This document shows positions 14,035 through 22,400 of a DNA stretch of 43,406 nucleotides, piece after piece. The number at the start of each line of letters is the position of its first letter. Positions within the stretch are counted from its first letter, which is position 1. The DNA lies in the NCBI RefSeq assembly GCF_000743575.1, contig NZ_JQGC01000025.1:1-43406 (forward strand), in the 5' to 3' direction. Made by a program: the position numbers and the translations under genes. Below the pieces are notes generated by a model, which saw only the letters and a program-made list of their open reading frames with translations, was not told the DNA's origin and made no database searches. This DNA is from Devosia riboflavina. Lineage in GTDB: Bacteria; Pseudomonadota; Alphaproteobacteria; Rhizobiales; Devosiaceae.

Positions 14035-14601
14035 TCAGGGTCGACGATAGAAGAGCACGCGAGCGGCGGGGACGAGTTGTAGCAGATAGTCGAAATCGGC
14101 AATGTTGCCGGTGAGCATCGCGAAGCCGAGCTTCTGAGCCTGGAGAAACAGGATGCAGTCGTGAAGGGCGCGAAGCCTCGCGTCCTTGTCGTGGCCTTGG
14201 AGTCGGCAGAGAATACCCGAGAGCATGGCAGCCCGCGCCAGAACCTCGACATCGGGGGCGAAGGTGCGATGTGCCGGCATCGCGTCGACAAGAACGCCGA
14301 TCTGCTTGACGGCGCTTTTGGTCCGCGGATCGGCGGGATCGAGCACGCCGACGGTGTGCATCAGTTCCTGGATCGCCACGGTCGAATGGTTCGCTGTTCG
14401 GACATTGAGGAGTTCGTCAACGGCGTCGGGAGCCCGGCCCTGCAATCCATCGATATAGACGCAGGTGTCGAGCAATAGGCCATGACCCGCGCCGGGATGA
14501 TCTCCGATAAAGGGTAGCTCTGCATCGTCCCGCCGCGACAGGGTGCGGCCTGGATCGAGCCGGCCCCAACGAACGGCGGCATCGAAATCGAAGGCGGCCA
14601 C
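14035..14601 (-). CDS. PIN-domain ribonuclease toxin (VapC-like)
   Basis: A 188-residue protein with PIN-domain acidic positions: LLLDTCVYID near residue 45, the Glu in AIQELMH near 80, the Asp in LHDCILFLQAQ near 150, and TGNIADFDYLL near 165. These proteins cleave RNA, often initiator tRNA, and are blocked by the partner antitoxin. It starts at GTG 14601, one base after the stop of the upstream gene. The N-terminal 40 residues before the PIN core are longer than in minimal VapC. Confidence 0.82.
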   Translation of the reverse strand: MAAFDFDAAVRWGRLDPGRTLSRRDDAELPFIGDHPGAGHGLLLDTCVYIDGLQGRAPDAVDELLNVRTANHSTVAIQELMHTVGVLDPADPRTKSAVKQIGVLVDAMPAHRTFAPDVEVLARAAMLSGILCRLQGHDKDARLRALHDCILFLQAQKLGFAMLTGNIADFDYLLQLVPAARVLFYRRP

Positions 14602-14602
14602 C

Positions 14603-14965
14603 TCAGAATCCGAGCTTCAGAGACGGATCGACCGTTCCACGCGTTTTGTCGAAGGCTTTGCTGAACCCGTCCTCGAGCGCCACATTGGCGAGCGCGAATT
14701 CGATGAGGTCGGTATCTGTGCTGATCCCCGTCTGCTTTTTGGCCTGCTCCAAGAGAGCCGGACTGATGCGCCCGCCGATGCGCGCGCTCTTTTCGCCGAG
14801 CAGTCCGGACTTCTCGGCGGCCGACAAAACAGCCGTGCGGCGAGCAGGATCGATGAGGACGAACCTCCCGGTCTTCGGCGCGCGGCCGAGCTTCGTCTTG
14901 CGGCTTTTGCTCGGGGAGCCGCTCATGCCGGCGCGAGCAATCGTGGGCTTGCTCGTCTTCGCCAT
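14603..14965 (-). CDS. Antitoxin partner of the PIN-domain toxin
   Basis: A 120-residue protein with a basic, disordered N-terminus (MAKTSKPTIARAG..., rich in Lys and Ser) and a helical region GGRISPALLEQAKKQTGISTDTDLIEFALANVALED that resembles a ribbon-helix-helix type unit. Its stop is one base from the PIN toxin start. ATG 14965 is chosen because the longer frame crosses the operator-like inverted repeat. It probably neutralises the toxin and represses the operon. Confidence 0.72.
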   Translation of the reverse strand: MAKTSKPTIARAGMSGSPSKSRKTKLGRAPKTGRFVLIDPARRTAVLSAAEKSGLLGEKSARIGGRISPALLEQAKKQTGISTDTDLIEFALANVALEDGFSKAFDKTRGTVDPSLKLGF

Positions 14966-14977
14966 TTCGTTGCTCCG

Positions 14978-15009
14978 ATGTTGAACGTTTTTGAATTCTG
15001 TCCAACATA
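14978..15009. promoter_or_regulatory. Imperfect inverted repeat upstream of the PIN toxin-antitoxin operon
   Basis: GATGTTGAAC (14978-14987) faces GTCCAACATA (15000-15009), with 8 of 10 positions complementary and the core ATGTTG/CAACAT perfect. It starts 12 bases upstream of the antitoxin ATG and probably overlaps the promoter. Confidence 0.45.
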
Positions 15010-15042
15010 GCATCTGGATAGCTAGATTCAAGGCGAGGCGCA

Positions 15043-15402
15043 TCACTTATGCAGCGGAGACCAGAATAGCGATCCCCAAGGATCTTGAGCGGCGTGGCAA
15101 CAAATGTGAACACCGCCTCGCCGATTGCAGCCAGCGCTTCCAGATAGAGCATTTCGATGATGGGAATGCCCCGGCGCACCAACAATTCGCGTGCCGACAG
15201 GGCACCCCATCGAGAACAGGTCCGTGATGACACCGGTGCCGTTCGGATAGTCGACCTGTCCATGCAGCTTTGTCATGGAATAGAGGTAGGGCGAGTGCGA
15301 TGGTCCATAAGGAATCCCGGAATGCAGCCCCACCGCCAAGTCGAAGACTCCACAATCGCCTGAACTGAAACCAAGATAATCGTGGACCTGCTCCTTGGAC
15401 AT
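15043..15402 (-). pseudogene. Cyclase-family (kynurenine formamidase-like) gene with centre deleted
   Basis: The N-terminal part (about 70 codons) matches the start of cyclase-family hydrolases: FDLAVGLHSGIPYGPSHSPY and GVITDLFSMGCPVGTRI, corresponding to the metal-site region usually reading VGTH(I/V)D. Directly after GTR the sequence jumps, one frame over, to the family's C-terminal end: IPIIEMLYLEALAAIGEAVFTFVA.PLKI. The central 100 or more residues are lost. ATG 15402 has AAGGAGG upstream. Confidence 0.72.
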
Positions 15403-15644
15403 GACTGCTCTTACCTCCTTAGCCCTAAGCACCTTAGGAGCGACGTCCATTCAGTCCAGTTTCCAAAGACCTCATTTCGCCCAGCGAACCAAATGCATAT
15501 GGTTGCTCGCGTGAGGTTGTAGCATCTTTATCGGACATGGTGTCGGGGCATGGCGGAGACACCCTCAATGCGGCACCCGCGAGTCCGGCGGTTCGAGGGC
15601 TTTGCTTTGCAAAGCACCTCACCATGAGGGTTACTAGGACGGCT

Positions 15645-16379
15645 TCAGACCCCGTCCAAAATCCGCTTCTGATCGAGATCGAGGCAGGTGATGAGCGCGT
15701 CGCGTGCCCCGTCTACTTTGCCGGCCTCGATGGCAAGGATGACTTTTTCCAGCCCTGCGACCGTGGCTTCGCAATAGGCCCTCACGGTATCGCTGCGACG
15801 CGTCAGGGCGACAGCCAGCAGCAACTCTAGGACGCCCACGACGGCGCGCAAAAGCGTGTTTTGCGAGCTTTCAGCGATAAGGCTGTGGACTTCGAGACAA
15901 GCGAGGCCGAACTGTTCGAGACTGTCGCCTGAGGTTGCGGCCTGGTGCAGCCAGTATTTCATCAGGCGGACATGTTCGGCCGTGCGATGGCGGGCCGCGC
16001 CTTCGACAGCGGGCAGCTCCAAGGCGGCGCGGACTTCGAAGAGGTTTTCGTAAAAGCGCCGGTCCGGCGGGGCGTAAAAGTGCCAGGCGAGGACCTGGCT
16101 ATCGAAAAAATTCCAGCGGCTTTTGTGGGAGACACGGGTGCCGACCTTGGGGCATGCTTCGACGAGGCCCTTGGCTTCGAGGGTCTTGACCGCTTCGCGC
16201 AGAACGGTGCGGGAGACGCCGTAGGTTTCCATCATCACCGCATCGCTGGCCAAAACGGAGCCCACCGGGAACTCACCCCCGACGATGGCCCGGCCGATTT
16301 CGTTGATCACGAAAGTATGGAAATTGCGCGCAGCGTGCCGGCCCGAAAGCGACCGGATAAGGCTGCCAGCTTCGATCAT
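15645..16379 (-). CDS. FadR/GntR-family transcriptional regulator
   Basis: A 244-residue regulator. The N-terminal winged helix spans about residues 18-85 (INEIGRAIVGGEFPVGSVLAS, SRTVLREAVKTLEAKGLVEACPKVGTRV), and the C-terminal helical FCD effector domain starts at about 105 (FYENLFEVRAALE). ATG 16379 gives the usual family length. It probably controls the nearby sugar or nucleoside genes. Directly upstream on the same strand is only a fragment of an ABC permease, so its original operon is damaged. Confidence 0.88.
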   Translation of the reverse strand: MIEAGSLIRSLSGRHAARNFHTFVINEIGRAIVGGEFPVGSVLASDAVMMETYGVSRTVLREAVKTLEAKGLVEACPKVGTRVSHKSRWNFFDSQVLAWHFYAPPDRRFYENLFEVRAALELPAVEGAARHRTAEHVRLMKYWLHQAATSGDSLEQFGLACLEVHSLIAESSQNTLLRAVVGVLELLLAVALTRRSDTVRAYCEATVAGLEKVILAIEAGKVDGARDALITCLDLDQKRILDGV

Positions 16380-16393
16380 GGTGCGGTCTTGCC

Positions 16394-16606
16394 TTAGGCC
16401 TTTTGGGCTTTCTCTCCGGGTGCGGACGCAACGAATATCCGGCGCTGCAGCACGATGAACAGGAACAATAGAATGCCGATGACGATTTTCGTCCACCAGC
16501 TCGACAGCGTGCCATCGAAGATGATGTAGGTCTGCACAAGACCAAGCAGCATCACGCCGATGAAGGTGCCGAGGACGAAGCCATGGCAGCAGGCTGGCAT
16601 ACGCAT
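16394..16606 (-). pseudogene. C-terminal fragment of a RbsC/YjfF-type sugar ABC permease
   Basis: Only the last 60 or so residues of a ribose/galactofuranose-type permease remain: VLGTFIGVMLLGLVQTYIIFDG, then TLSSWWTKIVIGILLFLFIVLQR, and a basic tail. Full-length relatives have about 320 residues and ten helices. The region before has no permease sequence. The stop is 14 bases from the GntR gene, suggesting that the two once formed a transporter-regulator operon. Confidence 0.72.
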
Positions 16607-16701
16607 GACCCTGGTGCATAATTTTCACCTTAGCGGCGAGTTGCAATTTTAATTACAGCCGATAGGCTCTGGTTGTCTGCCAGATTTACTTGGAGCTTTT
16701 C

Positions 16702-17658
16702 GTGCCCAAACAATGCCGTATGATTCTCGATGTCGATACAGGCATCGACGATGCCATGGCGATCCTCTACGCCGTCAATCGTCCCGGCATTACGCTTGAG
16801 GCGCTGACGACGACTTATGGTAATATCGATGTCGCCTCTGCTACACGGAACAGTCTTCAAATTCTGGAAGCGGCGGGCCATTCCTGCGTTCCGGTGGCGG
16901 CAGGTGCCTCCCGCGCGCTGACCCGGCCCTTCACCAAGGCTGGTAGCCGCATCCATGGGCCAAACGGCATCGGCAATGTCGATCTGCCCATCCCCAAAGC
17001 CAGCGCCCGCGACATTTGGGCGCCCGATTTCATCATCGAACTCGTGCGCGCCAATCCCGGAGAATTGACGCTGGTGCCGGTCGGGCCGATGACCAATGTC
17101 GCCCATGCTCTGATGAAAGCGCCCGACATTGCCCAGAAGCTTGCCGGCATCGTGTTGATGGGTGGCACGATCTGGCACCCCGGCGTGCCCGGCATTCCGA
17201 GCCCCGTCGCCGATGCCAATTTTTTCAATGATCCGGAAGCGGCGCGCATCGTCCTCAAGTCCGGTGCCAAGGTCACCATGGTCGGCATGGACGTAACCAT
17301 GAAGACCAAGCTGACTGCACCGATGATGGACGACATAGCAGCGCGCGGGGGGCCTGCAGCGCGCATCGTCATGGAAGCGGCACGCTTTTATCTCGCAGCC
17401 TACCAGGCGCAATATACTGACATCACCTATTGTGCACTCCACGATCCATTGGCAGTCGCCGTCGCGGAAGACCCTTCAATCGTCTCGCTCGAGTCGATGC
17501 AAATCGATGTCGAATGCGTGGGCGAACTGACACGCGGACAGGTGATTCCCGACCGGCGCCGGACCGGTACCACCGTGCCAAATGCCGAAGTGGCCATTGC
17601 GGTCGAGGCCGAAAAATTCGAAGCGCTGTTTGTTGAAACCATGGTGATGGGCGCCTGA
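16702..17658 (+). CDS. Inosine-uridine-preferring nucleoside hydrolase
   Basis: A 318-residue member of the IUNH family, which splits the N-glycosidic bond of nucleosides to base and ribose. The N-terminal Asp cluster DVDTGIDDAMAI binds the catalytic calcium and ribose; TTTYGN, LVPVGPMTNVA, VLMGG and the late HDPLAVAV are all present. GTG 16702 is chosen because GGAG lies eight bases upstream; TTG 16690 would extend it by four residues. It converges with the RpiR gene and probably feeds the catabolic operon that starts at 18691. Confidence 0.9.
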   Translation: MPKQCRMILDVDTGIDDAMAILYAVNRPGITLEALTTTYGNIDVASATRNSLQILEAAGHSCVPVAAGASRALTRPFTKAGSRIHGPNGIGNVDLPIPKASARDIWAPDFIIELVRANPGELTLVPVGPMTNVAHALMKAPDIAQKLAGIVLMGGTIWHPGVPGIPSPVADANFFNDPEAARIVLKSGAKVTMVGMDVTMKTKLTAPMMDDIAARGGPAARIVMEAARFYLAAYQAQYTDITYCALHDPLAVAVAEDPSIVSLESMQIDVECVGELTRGQVIPDRRRTGTTVPNAEVAIAVEAEKFEALFVETMVMGA

Positions 17659-17663
17659 GGCGC

Positions 17664-18566
17664 CTATCGGCCTTCGGGGGTGATGAGCCAGGGATAGGCA
17701 AAATCGGCAAATTTCTGCGCGCCGTCGGCGGCGCTCGGCGTTTTGGCGGCAACCCCGGCAGCCAGAGCTTCGAGCATGGCGAGAATGGCGGTGTCGGACG
17801 TTGAACTAAAAGTGCGGCGAGCTCGCACATAGAGCGTGAGTGTGCCCAGCCTTGCAAGGGGCGATGTCTGGTTGTCGGTGACCGCAAGAATAGGAATGGA
17901 GCGCCGTTGCGCCGCCGCCGCCAGTTCCACCGTCTCGCGCATATACCGCGGAAAAGCGATGGCAATGATGAGGTCTTTCTCGTCGTAATGGGATAGGGCT
18001 CGCGACGCCGAAAGCATGCCGCCACCATTATCGATGGTACGAGCGTAATGCCCGGCAACCTCCAGCCGATGCGACAGGACATTGGCCAGCGCCGCGGCAT
18101 TGTCGAAGGCGAGAATAAAGATATTGCGCGCGCCAAGGATCATGTCGACAGCTTGAACGATACGCGCGGCGTCCAGCCCCTGCATGGTTTCGTTTAGATT
18201 GCGCAGATCCTCCTCAAAGGACGCGAGCACCGCCTCTTCGACGGTCGATCCCTTTGAGAGCGTCGTTTTGAGCCGCTCGACCGGCTCGAAGATGGATTCG
18301 AATCCCCGGATCACTTCGGCACGAAACTGGGCATATCCGTCAAAGCCAAGCTTTCGCGCGAACCGATTGGCCGTCGCGACCGAAACACCCGTCGCCTCGA
18401 CGGTCTCGTTGATCGACATTTGGGCAATCCGAATTGGCTCGCTCAACACGTAATCGGCAAAAGTCTGAAGAGCCTGAGACAGTTCCGGATAGGCCGCTTC
18501 AATGCGCTCAGCGACCACCGAACCGGCGGGCAAATAGCCAGTTGCCGCTTTTTTATGCATTACCAT
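17664..18566 (-). CDS. MurR/RpiR-family transcriptional regulator
   Basis: A 300-residue regulator with an N-terminal HTH_6 domain (residues about 15-90; INETVEATGVSVATANRFARKLGF) and a C-terminal SIS domain (about 120-270; ILAFDNAAALANVLSHRL, LIIAIAFPRY, ILAVTDNQTSPLA), which binds phosphosugars. ATG 18566 has GAGG seven bases upstream. It is divergent from the binding-protein operon at 18691 and is the most likely regulator of it, sensing a sugar phosphate product. Confidence 0.9.
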   Translation of the reverse strand: MVMHKKAATGYLPAGSVVAERIEAAYPELSQALQTFADYVLSEPIRIAQMSINETVEATGVSVATANRFARKLGFDGYAQFRAEVIRGFESIFEPVERLKTTLSKGSTVEEAVLASFEEDLRNLNETMQGLDAARIVQAVDMILGARNIFILAFDNAAALANVLSHRLEVAGHYARTIDNGGGMLSASRALSHYDEKDLIIAIAFPRYMRETVELAAAAQRRSIPILAVTDNQTSPLARLGTLTLYVRARRTFSSTSDTAILAMLEALAAGVAAKTPSAADGAQKFADFAYPWLITPEGR

Positions 18567-18690
18567 TTTTTGCCTCAAAACAGTCTTGTAAAAGATATTT
18601 CATGTGGTAGCGTCACTGTAACAAGAGATTGCAGGAGGTCAAACCTGCAAGCCGAGCGGGAGGTTAGTTGATGCCAAGGGAACGTAAAAA

Positions 18691-19719
18691 GTGCCGAAGA
18701 ACAGGGATTTTGCATTAACCCGGCGCCACCTGCTTATGGCAGGGGCAGCAGGCCTTCTCGCCAGTGGATTACCCCGTCCGCTGCTCGCTCAAGACACAGC
18801 CAGTATCACCACCGCCTTTGGCTGGATTTCCAATGTTGAATATGCCGGCTTTTGGGCTGCACTGGACCAGGGCTATTTTACTGAGGAAGGGCTCGACGCA
18901 CCTTACCTCGCCGGCGGACCCAATGCGCCGGATGTGCTCGTATCCTTGGCCTCGGATGCAGCGCAGGTCGCCTTCGCCAATTGGCTGCCGTTGCTCGATG
19001 CCATCGGCAAGGACAATGATTTCCAGATTCTCGGCTCGGCTTGGGCAAAAAGCCCTTCAGGCCTGCTTTCGCTGGCCGCCAACCCCGTTCGCACCCCGCA
19101 AGATCTCGTCGGCAAGCGCATTCTAGCGCAGAACCCGTCTGACACCTCAATTTTTGATGCAGTGTTGACCAAGGCTGGTCTGCCACTCGACTATGAGATC
19201 ATTCCCACCGGCTTTTCGCCCGAACCGCTCCTGGCGGGCGATGGCGACGTCTATCTCTGCTTTGCCACCAATCAGCCGATCACACTCGAAAACATGGGCA
19301 TGGTCCAGGACAAGGACTTCGTCGTCACGCTCTTTGACGACATCGGCTATGTGGTGAAAGCCGGCCTGATGGTGGCCAAGAAAAGCTACATCGCAGAAAA
19401 CCGCGATACGCTCGTCAAATACGCCCGCGCCATGATCAAGGGCTGGGAATATGCCTTTGCCAACCCAGCCTACGCTGCCCAGATCGTCATCGACAATTAT
19501 GGCGCCGATCTCGGCCTCGACCTGGCTCAACAGACCCGCCAGATGGAGCTCCAGATCCCTCTGATGAAGCCGACGCCGGAATACAAGCTCTACCTGTTCG
19601 ACACCGCCGACATCACCGGCAACATGACTGAAGCTGCCGAAGCTGTCGGTCGCTCGGTGCCGCCGCTCGCCGACCTCGTTGACTTCAGCATCGCCGAAGA
19701 AGCCTACGCAACACTCTAA
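18691..19719 (+). CDS. ABC transporter substrate-binding protein, NMT1/THI5-like (first copy)
   Basis: A 342-residue periplasmic binding protein with a twin-arginine signal (TRRHLLMAGAAGLLASGLP, then LLAQ). The mature part, beginning TTAFGWISNVEYAGFW, is typical of the NMT1/THI5-like fold of proteins that bind pyrimidines, thiamin precursors, riboflavin or nitrate. It keeps GGPNAPDVL and GFSPEPLLAGDGD. The start is GTG. A paralogue follows in the same operon after a spacer with three hairpins. The ligand is unknown; the neighbours suggest a nucleobase-like compound. Confidence 0.87.
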   Translation: MPKNRDFALTRRHLLMAGAAGLLASGLPRPLLAQDTASITTAFGWISNVEYAGFWAALDQGYFTEEGLDAPYLAGGPNAPDVLVSLASDAAQVAFANWLPLLDAIGKDNDFQILGSAWAKSPSGLLSLAANPVRTPQDLVGKRILAQNPSDTSIFDAVLTKAGLPLDYEIIPTGFSPEPLLAGDGDVYLCFATNQPITLENMGMVQDKDFVVTLFDDIGYVVKAGLMVAKKSYIAENRDTLVKYARAMIKGWEYAFANPAYAAQIVIDNYGADLGLDLAQQTRQMELQIPLMKPTPEYKLYLFDTADITGNMTEAAEAVGRSVPPLADLVDFSIAEEAYATL

Positions 19720-19749
19720 CTGCTGCTGGACAGACCCATAGGTCCCTCT

Positions 19750-19885
19750 CCTCTCCCCTGACGGGAGAGGAAGCGGGTCCCGCGCGTAAACGACCCGAAG
19801 GGTCGGCGCACGAGCCCCTGGGAGGATTCCGCCAAAGGTCATCGCCACTCCGCCCAACGCCTTCCGGTGCCCCCCCCCGGAAGGC
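19750..19885. repeat. Three perfect hairpins between the two binding-protein genes
   Basis: The 209-base spacer contains CCTCTCCC/GGGAGAGG (19750-19757, 19763-19770), CGACCC/GGGTCG (19791-19796, 19800-19805) and GCCTTCCGG/CCGGAAGGC (19859-19867, 19877-19885). The first resembles extragenic palindromic repeats common in Rhizobiales. They could protect the upstream message or damp read-through so that the two copies are made in different amounts. Confidence 0.6.
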
Positions 19886-19928
19886 CAATGCCCCCGCTTG
19901 TCCCAACCGGAATTTCGGAACCGCCACG

Positions 19929-20942
19929 ATGCAAAGACGCACTCTGCTCAAATCCGCCGCCGTTGGCCTTGCTGCCGCTGGCCTTCCGCGCAGCCTTTTC
20001 GCCCAGGACCTGACGCCGCTTCGCGTACAGTTGGGCTGGATCTCCAATGTCGAATATGTCGACCATTGGTTCGCCCTCGAAAATGGCTATTTCACCGAAG
20101 CAGGGCTCGACGTCACGGTCATGCCCGGCGGCCCCAATGCGCCCGATCCGCTGACCATGGTCGCCGCCGGCAGCGCCGAAATCGGCTATACGAGCTGGCT
20201 GCCATTCCTCGACGCCGTGGCCAAAGGTAATGACTTCGTCATTATCGCGGCGCGTATGCAGACCTCGCCGCTCGGCATCATCTCGCTCGCGGCCGCGCCA
20301 ATCCTTGAACCCAAGGACATCGTGGGCAAGAAAATCCTCGCCCAAGGCCCGGCCGAACAGACATCGATCGAAGCGACGTTGAGCCTCAATGGCCTGCCCA
20401 ATGACTGGGAGATGGTGACGGCTGGTTTTTCGCCCGAGCCGCTCGTGGCCGGCGATGGCCAAGGCTACACCGCCTTTGCGACCAACCAGACCATCACCAT
20501 GGAGAAAATGGGCCTCCTCCGCGACAAGGACTTCTTTTTCCGTTCCTTCGACGAGCTTGGCTTCCCGGGCTATGCCGGCATTGCCTTCGTCTCCAAGGCC
20601 TATCTCGAGGCCAATCGTGAGGCGCTGGTCAAATATACCGCCGCCATCATCAAGGGCTTCAAGGCAGACGAGGACGATCCGGCGCTCGGTGCCAAGATCA
20701 CCGTGGAGAAGTATGGCGCTGATTTCGGCCTCGATCTCGACCAGCAGACCCGCCAGAACGAGCTGCAGATCGATTTCATGCGCCCCGGCGGCGCGGCCGA
20801 CTTCCCGCTCTATGCCCTCGACCCGGCCAAGATGGAAGGGCCCATGTATGACGCGGCGCGCGCCACCGGCCGCACGGAACTGCCGCCGATCGCCGACATC
20901 ATCGACACCTCAATTGTCGAAGACGCACTCAAGCTGGCCTGA
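19929..20942 (+). CDS. ABC transporter substrate-binding protein, NMT1/THI5-like (second copy)
   Basis: A 337-residue paralogue of the preceding gene product. It has a Tat-like signal MQRRTLLKSAAVGLAAAGLP ending SLFAQ, then RVQLGWISNVEYVDHWFA, MPGGPNAPDP, SWLPFLDAVAKGNDF and GFSPEPLVAGDGQGY. The two proteins share the ligand-site motifs and the segment YGAD(L/F)GLDL.QQTRQ.ELQI. ATG 19929 agrees with the signal peptide. Two binding proteins for one ATPase and one permease pair suggest two related ligands or two affinities. Confidence 0.88.
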   Translation: MQRRTLLKSAAVGLAAAGLPRSLFAQDLTPLRVQLGWISNVEYVDHWFALENGYFTEAGLDVTVMPGGPNAPDPLTMVAAGSAEIGYTSWLPFLDAVAKGNDFVIIAARMQTSPLGIISLAAAPILEPKDIVGKKILAQGPAEQTSIEATLSLNGLPNDWEMVTAGFSPEPLVAGDGQGYTAFATNQTITMEKMGLLRDKDFFFRSFDELGFPGYAGIAFVSKAYLEANREALVKYTAAIIKGFKADEDDPALGAKITVEKYGADFGLDLDQQTRQNELQIDFMRPGGAADFPLYALDPAKMEGPMYDAARATGRTELPPIADIIDTSIVEDALKLA

Positions 20943-21002
20943 CGCGGCCGCCCGCGCCGATTTTGTGGCGCGGGCCTCTACTTTTGATGTGAGGATTTTC
21001 AG

Positions 21003-22397
21003 ATGAGCCAGACTCAGGAACCCCAAACTGTCGATCTTGTGGTTACCAGCGCCGATATCGTCACGCTCGACACCGAAAACCGCGTCATCCGCGATGGCGC
21101 TATCGCGGTTGATGGCAAGCGCATCGTCTGGATGGGTCCGAGCAGCGAAGCTAACCGCTACAACGGCAAGACGGTCATCAACGGCAAGGATCGCATCATC
21201 CTGCCCGGTCTGATAGATGCGCATTTCCACACCGGCCAGCAATTGCTGCGCGGCAAGCTGCAAGACATCGCCCGCCGTCGCCCGCTCAAGCTGCCGGTCT
21301 GGAAGAACTATCTTATTCCCTGGGAAAGCTGCCTCGACCCCGAAGACGTCTATCTCTCCGGCCTCGTCGCCTATTCCAACATGCTTCAGGTCGGCACCAC
21401 CTGCTTTGCCGAGGCTGGCGGCCCACATCCGGACGAGATGGGCCGGGCTGCCATGGATGTCGGCATTCGCGGTTTCGTCTCGCTCTCGACCGTCGACCAG
21501 AGCGAGAACATCGGCGCCGAAGTGCCGCCCAACATGCTCATGACCCATGACGAAGCGCTTGAGCGCAACGTGTCGCTGGTGGAGCGCTGGAAAAGCAATG
21601 ACCGCGTTTCGGCCTGGCTCTCGCTTCGTCAGGTGATCGTCTGTTCGCCCGAATTGATCCGCGATATCTCGGAAGCGTCGCGGACGCTCGACGTGAAGAT
21701 CCACACCCATCTGTGCGAGGGCAGCTACGAGATCGATTACACGCTCGAAAAATTCGGCAAACGGCCGACCGAATGGCTCGGCCAGATCGGCGTTCTCAGT
21801 CACCAGCTCCATTGCGCCCATTCGGTACTATTGTCCCCGAGCGAAGTGGACCTCTATGCAAAGCACCGGCTGTCGGCCTGCCATTGCGGCTTCAACAATT
21901 ATTCGATCGGTTCGCCCCGGGTCATCGAAATGTGGCGACGCGGCATCGATATTGGCCTTGGCACCGACGGTCCCGGTGCGGGCGGCACGCTCGACATCTT
22001 CCAGGTCGCCCATGTGACCCGTGTCGGCCAGCAGGCGGTCAACAGCGCCGTCTACCATGAGCGCGAGCCGATTTCGGCCGAGGAAATCCTCAAGATCGGT
22101 ACCCATGGCGGCGCCAGGGCCCTCGGTATTTTCGATCAGGTCGGGAGCCTCGAGGTGGGCAAGAAGGCCGACTTCGTTCTTTGTGACACCTCAATGATGG
22201 ATGCCGCGCCGCTCTACGATCCGCTCTTTGTAGCCGCGAGCGTACTGGTCGGCAGGGATGTCGTAACGGTCATTGTCGATGGCAAGGTGGTGATGAAGGA
22301 TCGGGAACTGCAGGGGATCGACGCCGAGGCCATCAAGGCCAAGTTGAAAGAACGCCTGCCCGTCATAACCGAGCGCTTCGAGAAGCTGGTGGCCTGA
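21003..22397 (+). CDS. Amidohydrolase, cytosine deaminase/chlorohydrolase-like
   Basis: A 464-residue metal-dependent hydrolase of the TrzA/AtzA and guanine/cytosine deaminase type. Metal ligands appear in order: DAHFHTG near residue 71, THLCEG near 237, CAHSV near 272 and GTDGPG near 321. The C-terminal beta sandwich returns in LEVGKKADFVL. It probably removes an amino or similar group from a heterocyclic base. The start follows GAGG at normal spacing, and the stop is three bases from the SDR gene. Confidence 0.85.
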   Translation: MSQTQEPQTVDLVVTSADIVTLDTENRVIRDGAIAVDGKRIVWMGPSSEANRYNGKTVINGKDRIILPGLIDAHFHTGQQLLRGKLQDIARRRPLKLPVWKNYLIPWESCLDPEDVYLSGLVAYSNMLQVGTTCFAEAGGPHPDEMGRAAMDVGIRGFVSLSTVDQSENIGAEVPPNMLMTHDEALERNVSLVERWKSNDRVSAWLSLRQVIVCSPELIRDISEASRTLDVKIHTHLCEGSYEIDYTLEKFGKRPTEWLGQIGVLSHQLHCAHSVLLSPSEVDLYAKHRLSACHCGFNNYSIGSPRVIEMWRRGIDIGLGTDGPGAGGTLDIFQVAHVTRVGQQAVNSAVYHEREPISAEEILKIGTHGGARALGIFDQVGSLEVGKKADFVLCDTSMMDAAPLYDPLFVAASVLVGRDVVTVIVDGKVVMKDRELQGIDAEAIKAKLKERLPVITERFEKLVA

Positions 22398-22400
22398 TCC

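Noticed and set aside
14361..15263. A 300-codon minus-strand frame
   Set aside because: Only its first 60 codons match the cyclase C-terminus. The rest overlaps the toxin-antitoxin genes in another frame.
19750..19885. A CRISPR-like or mobile repeat array
   Set aside because: The three hairpins are different sequences without regular spacers, so they are intergenic stems and not an array.
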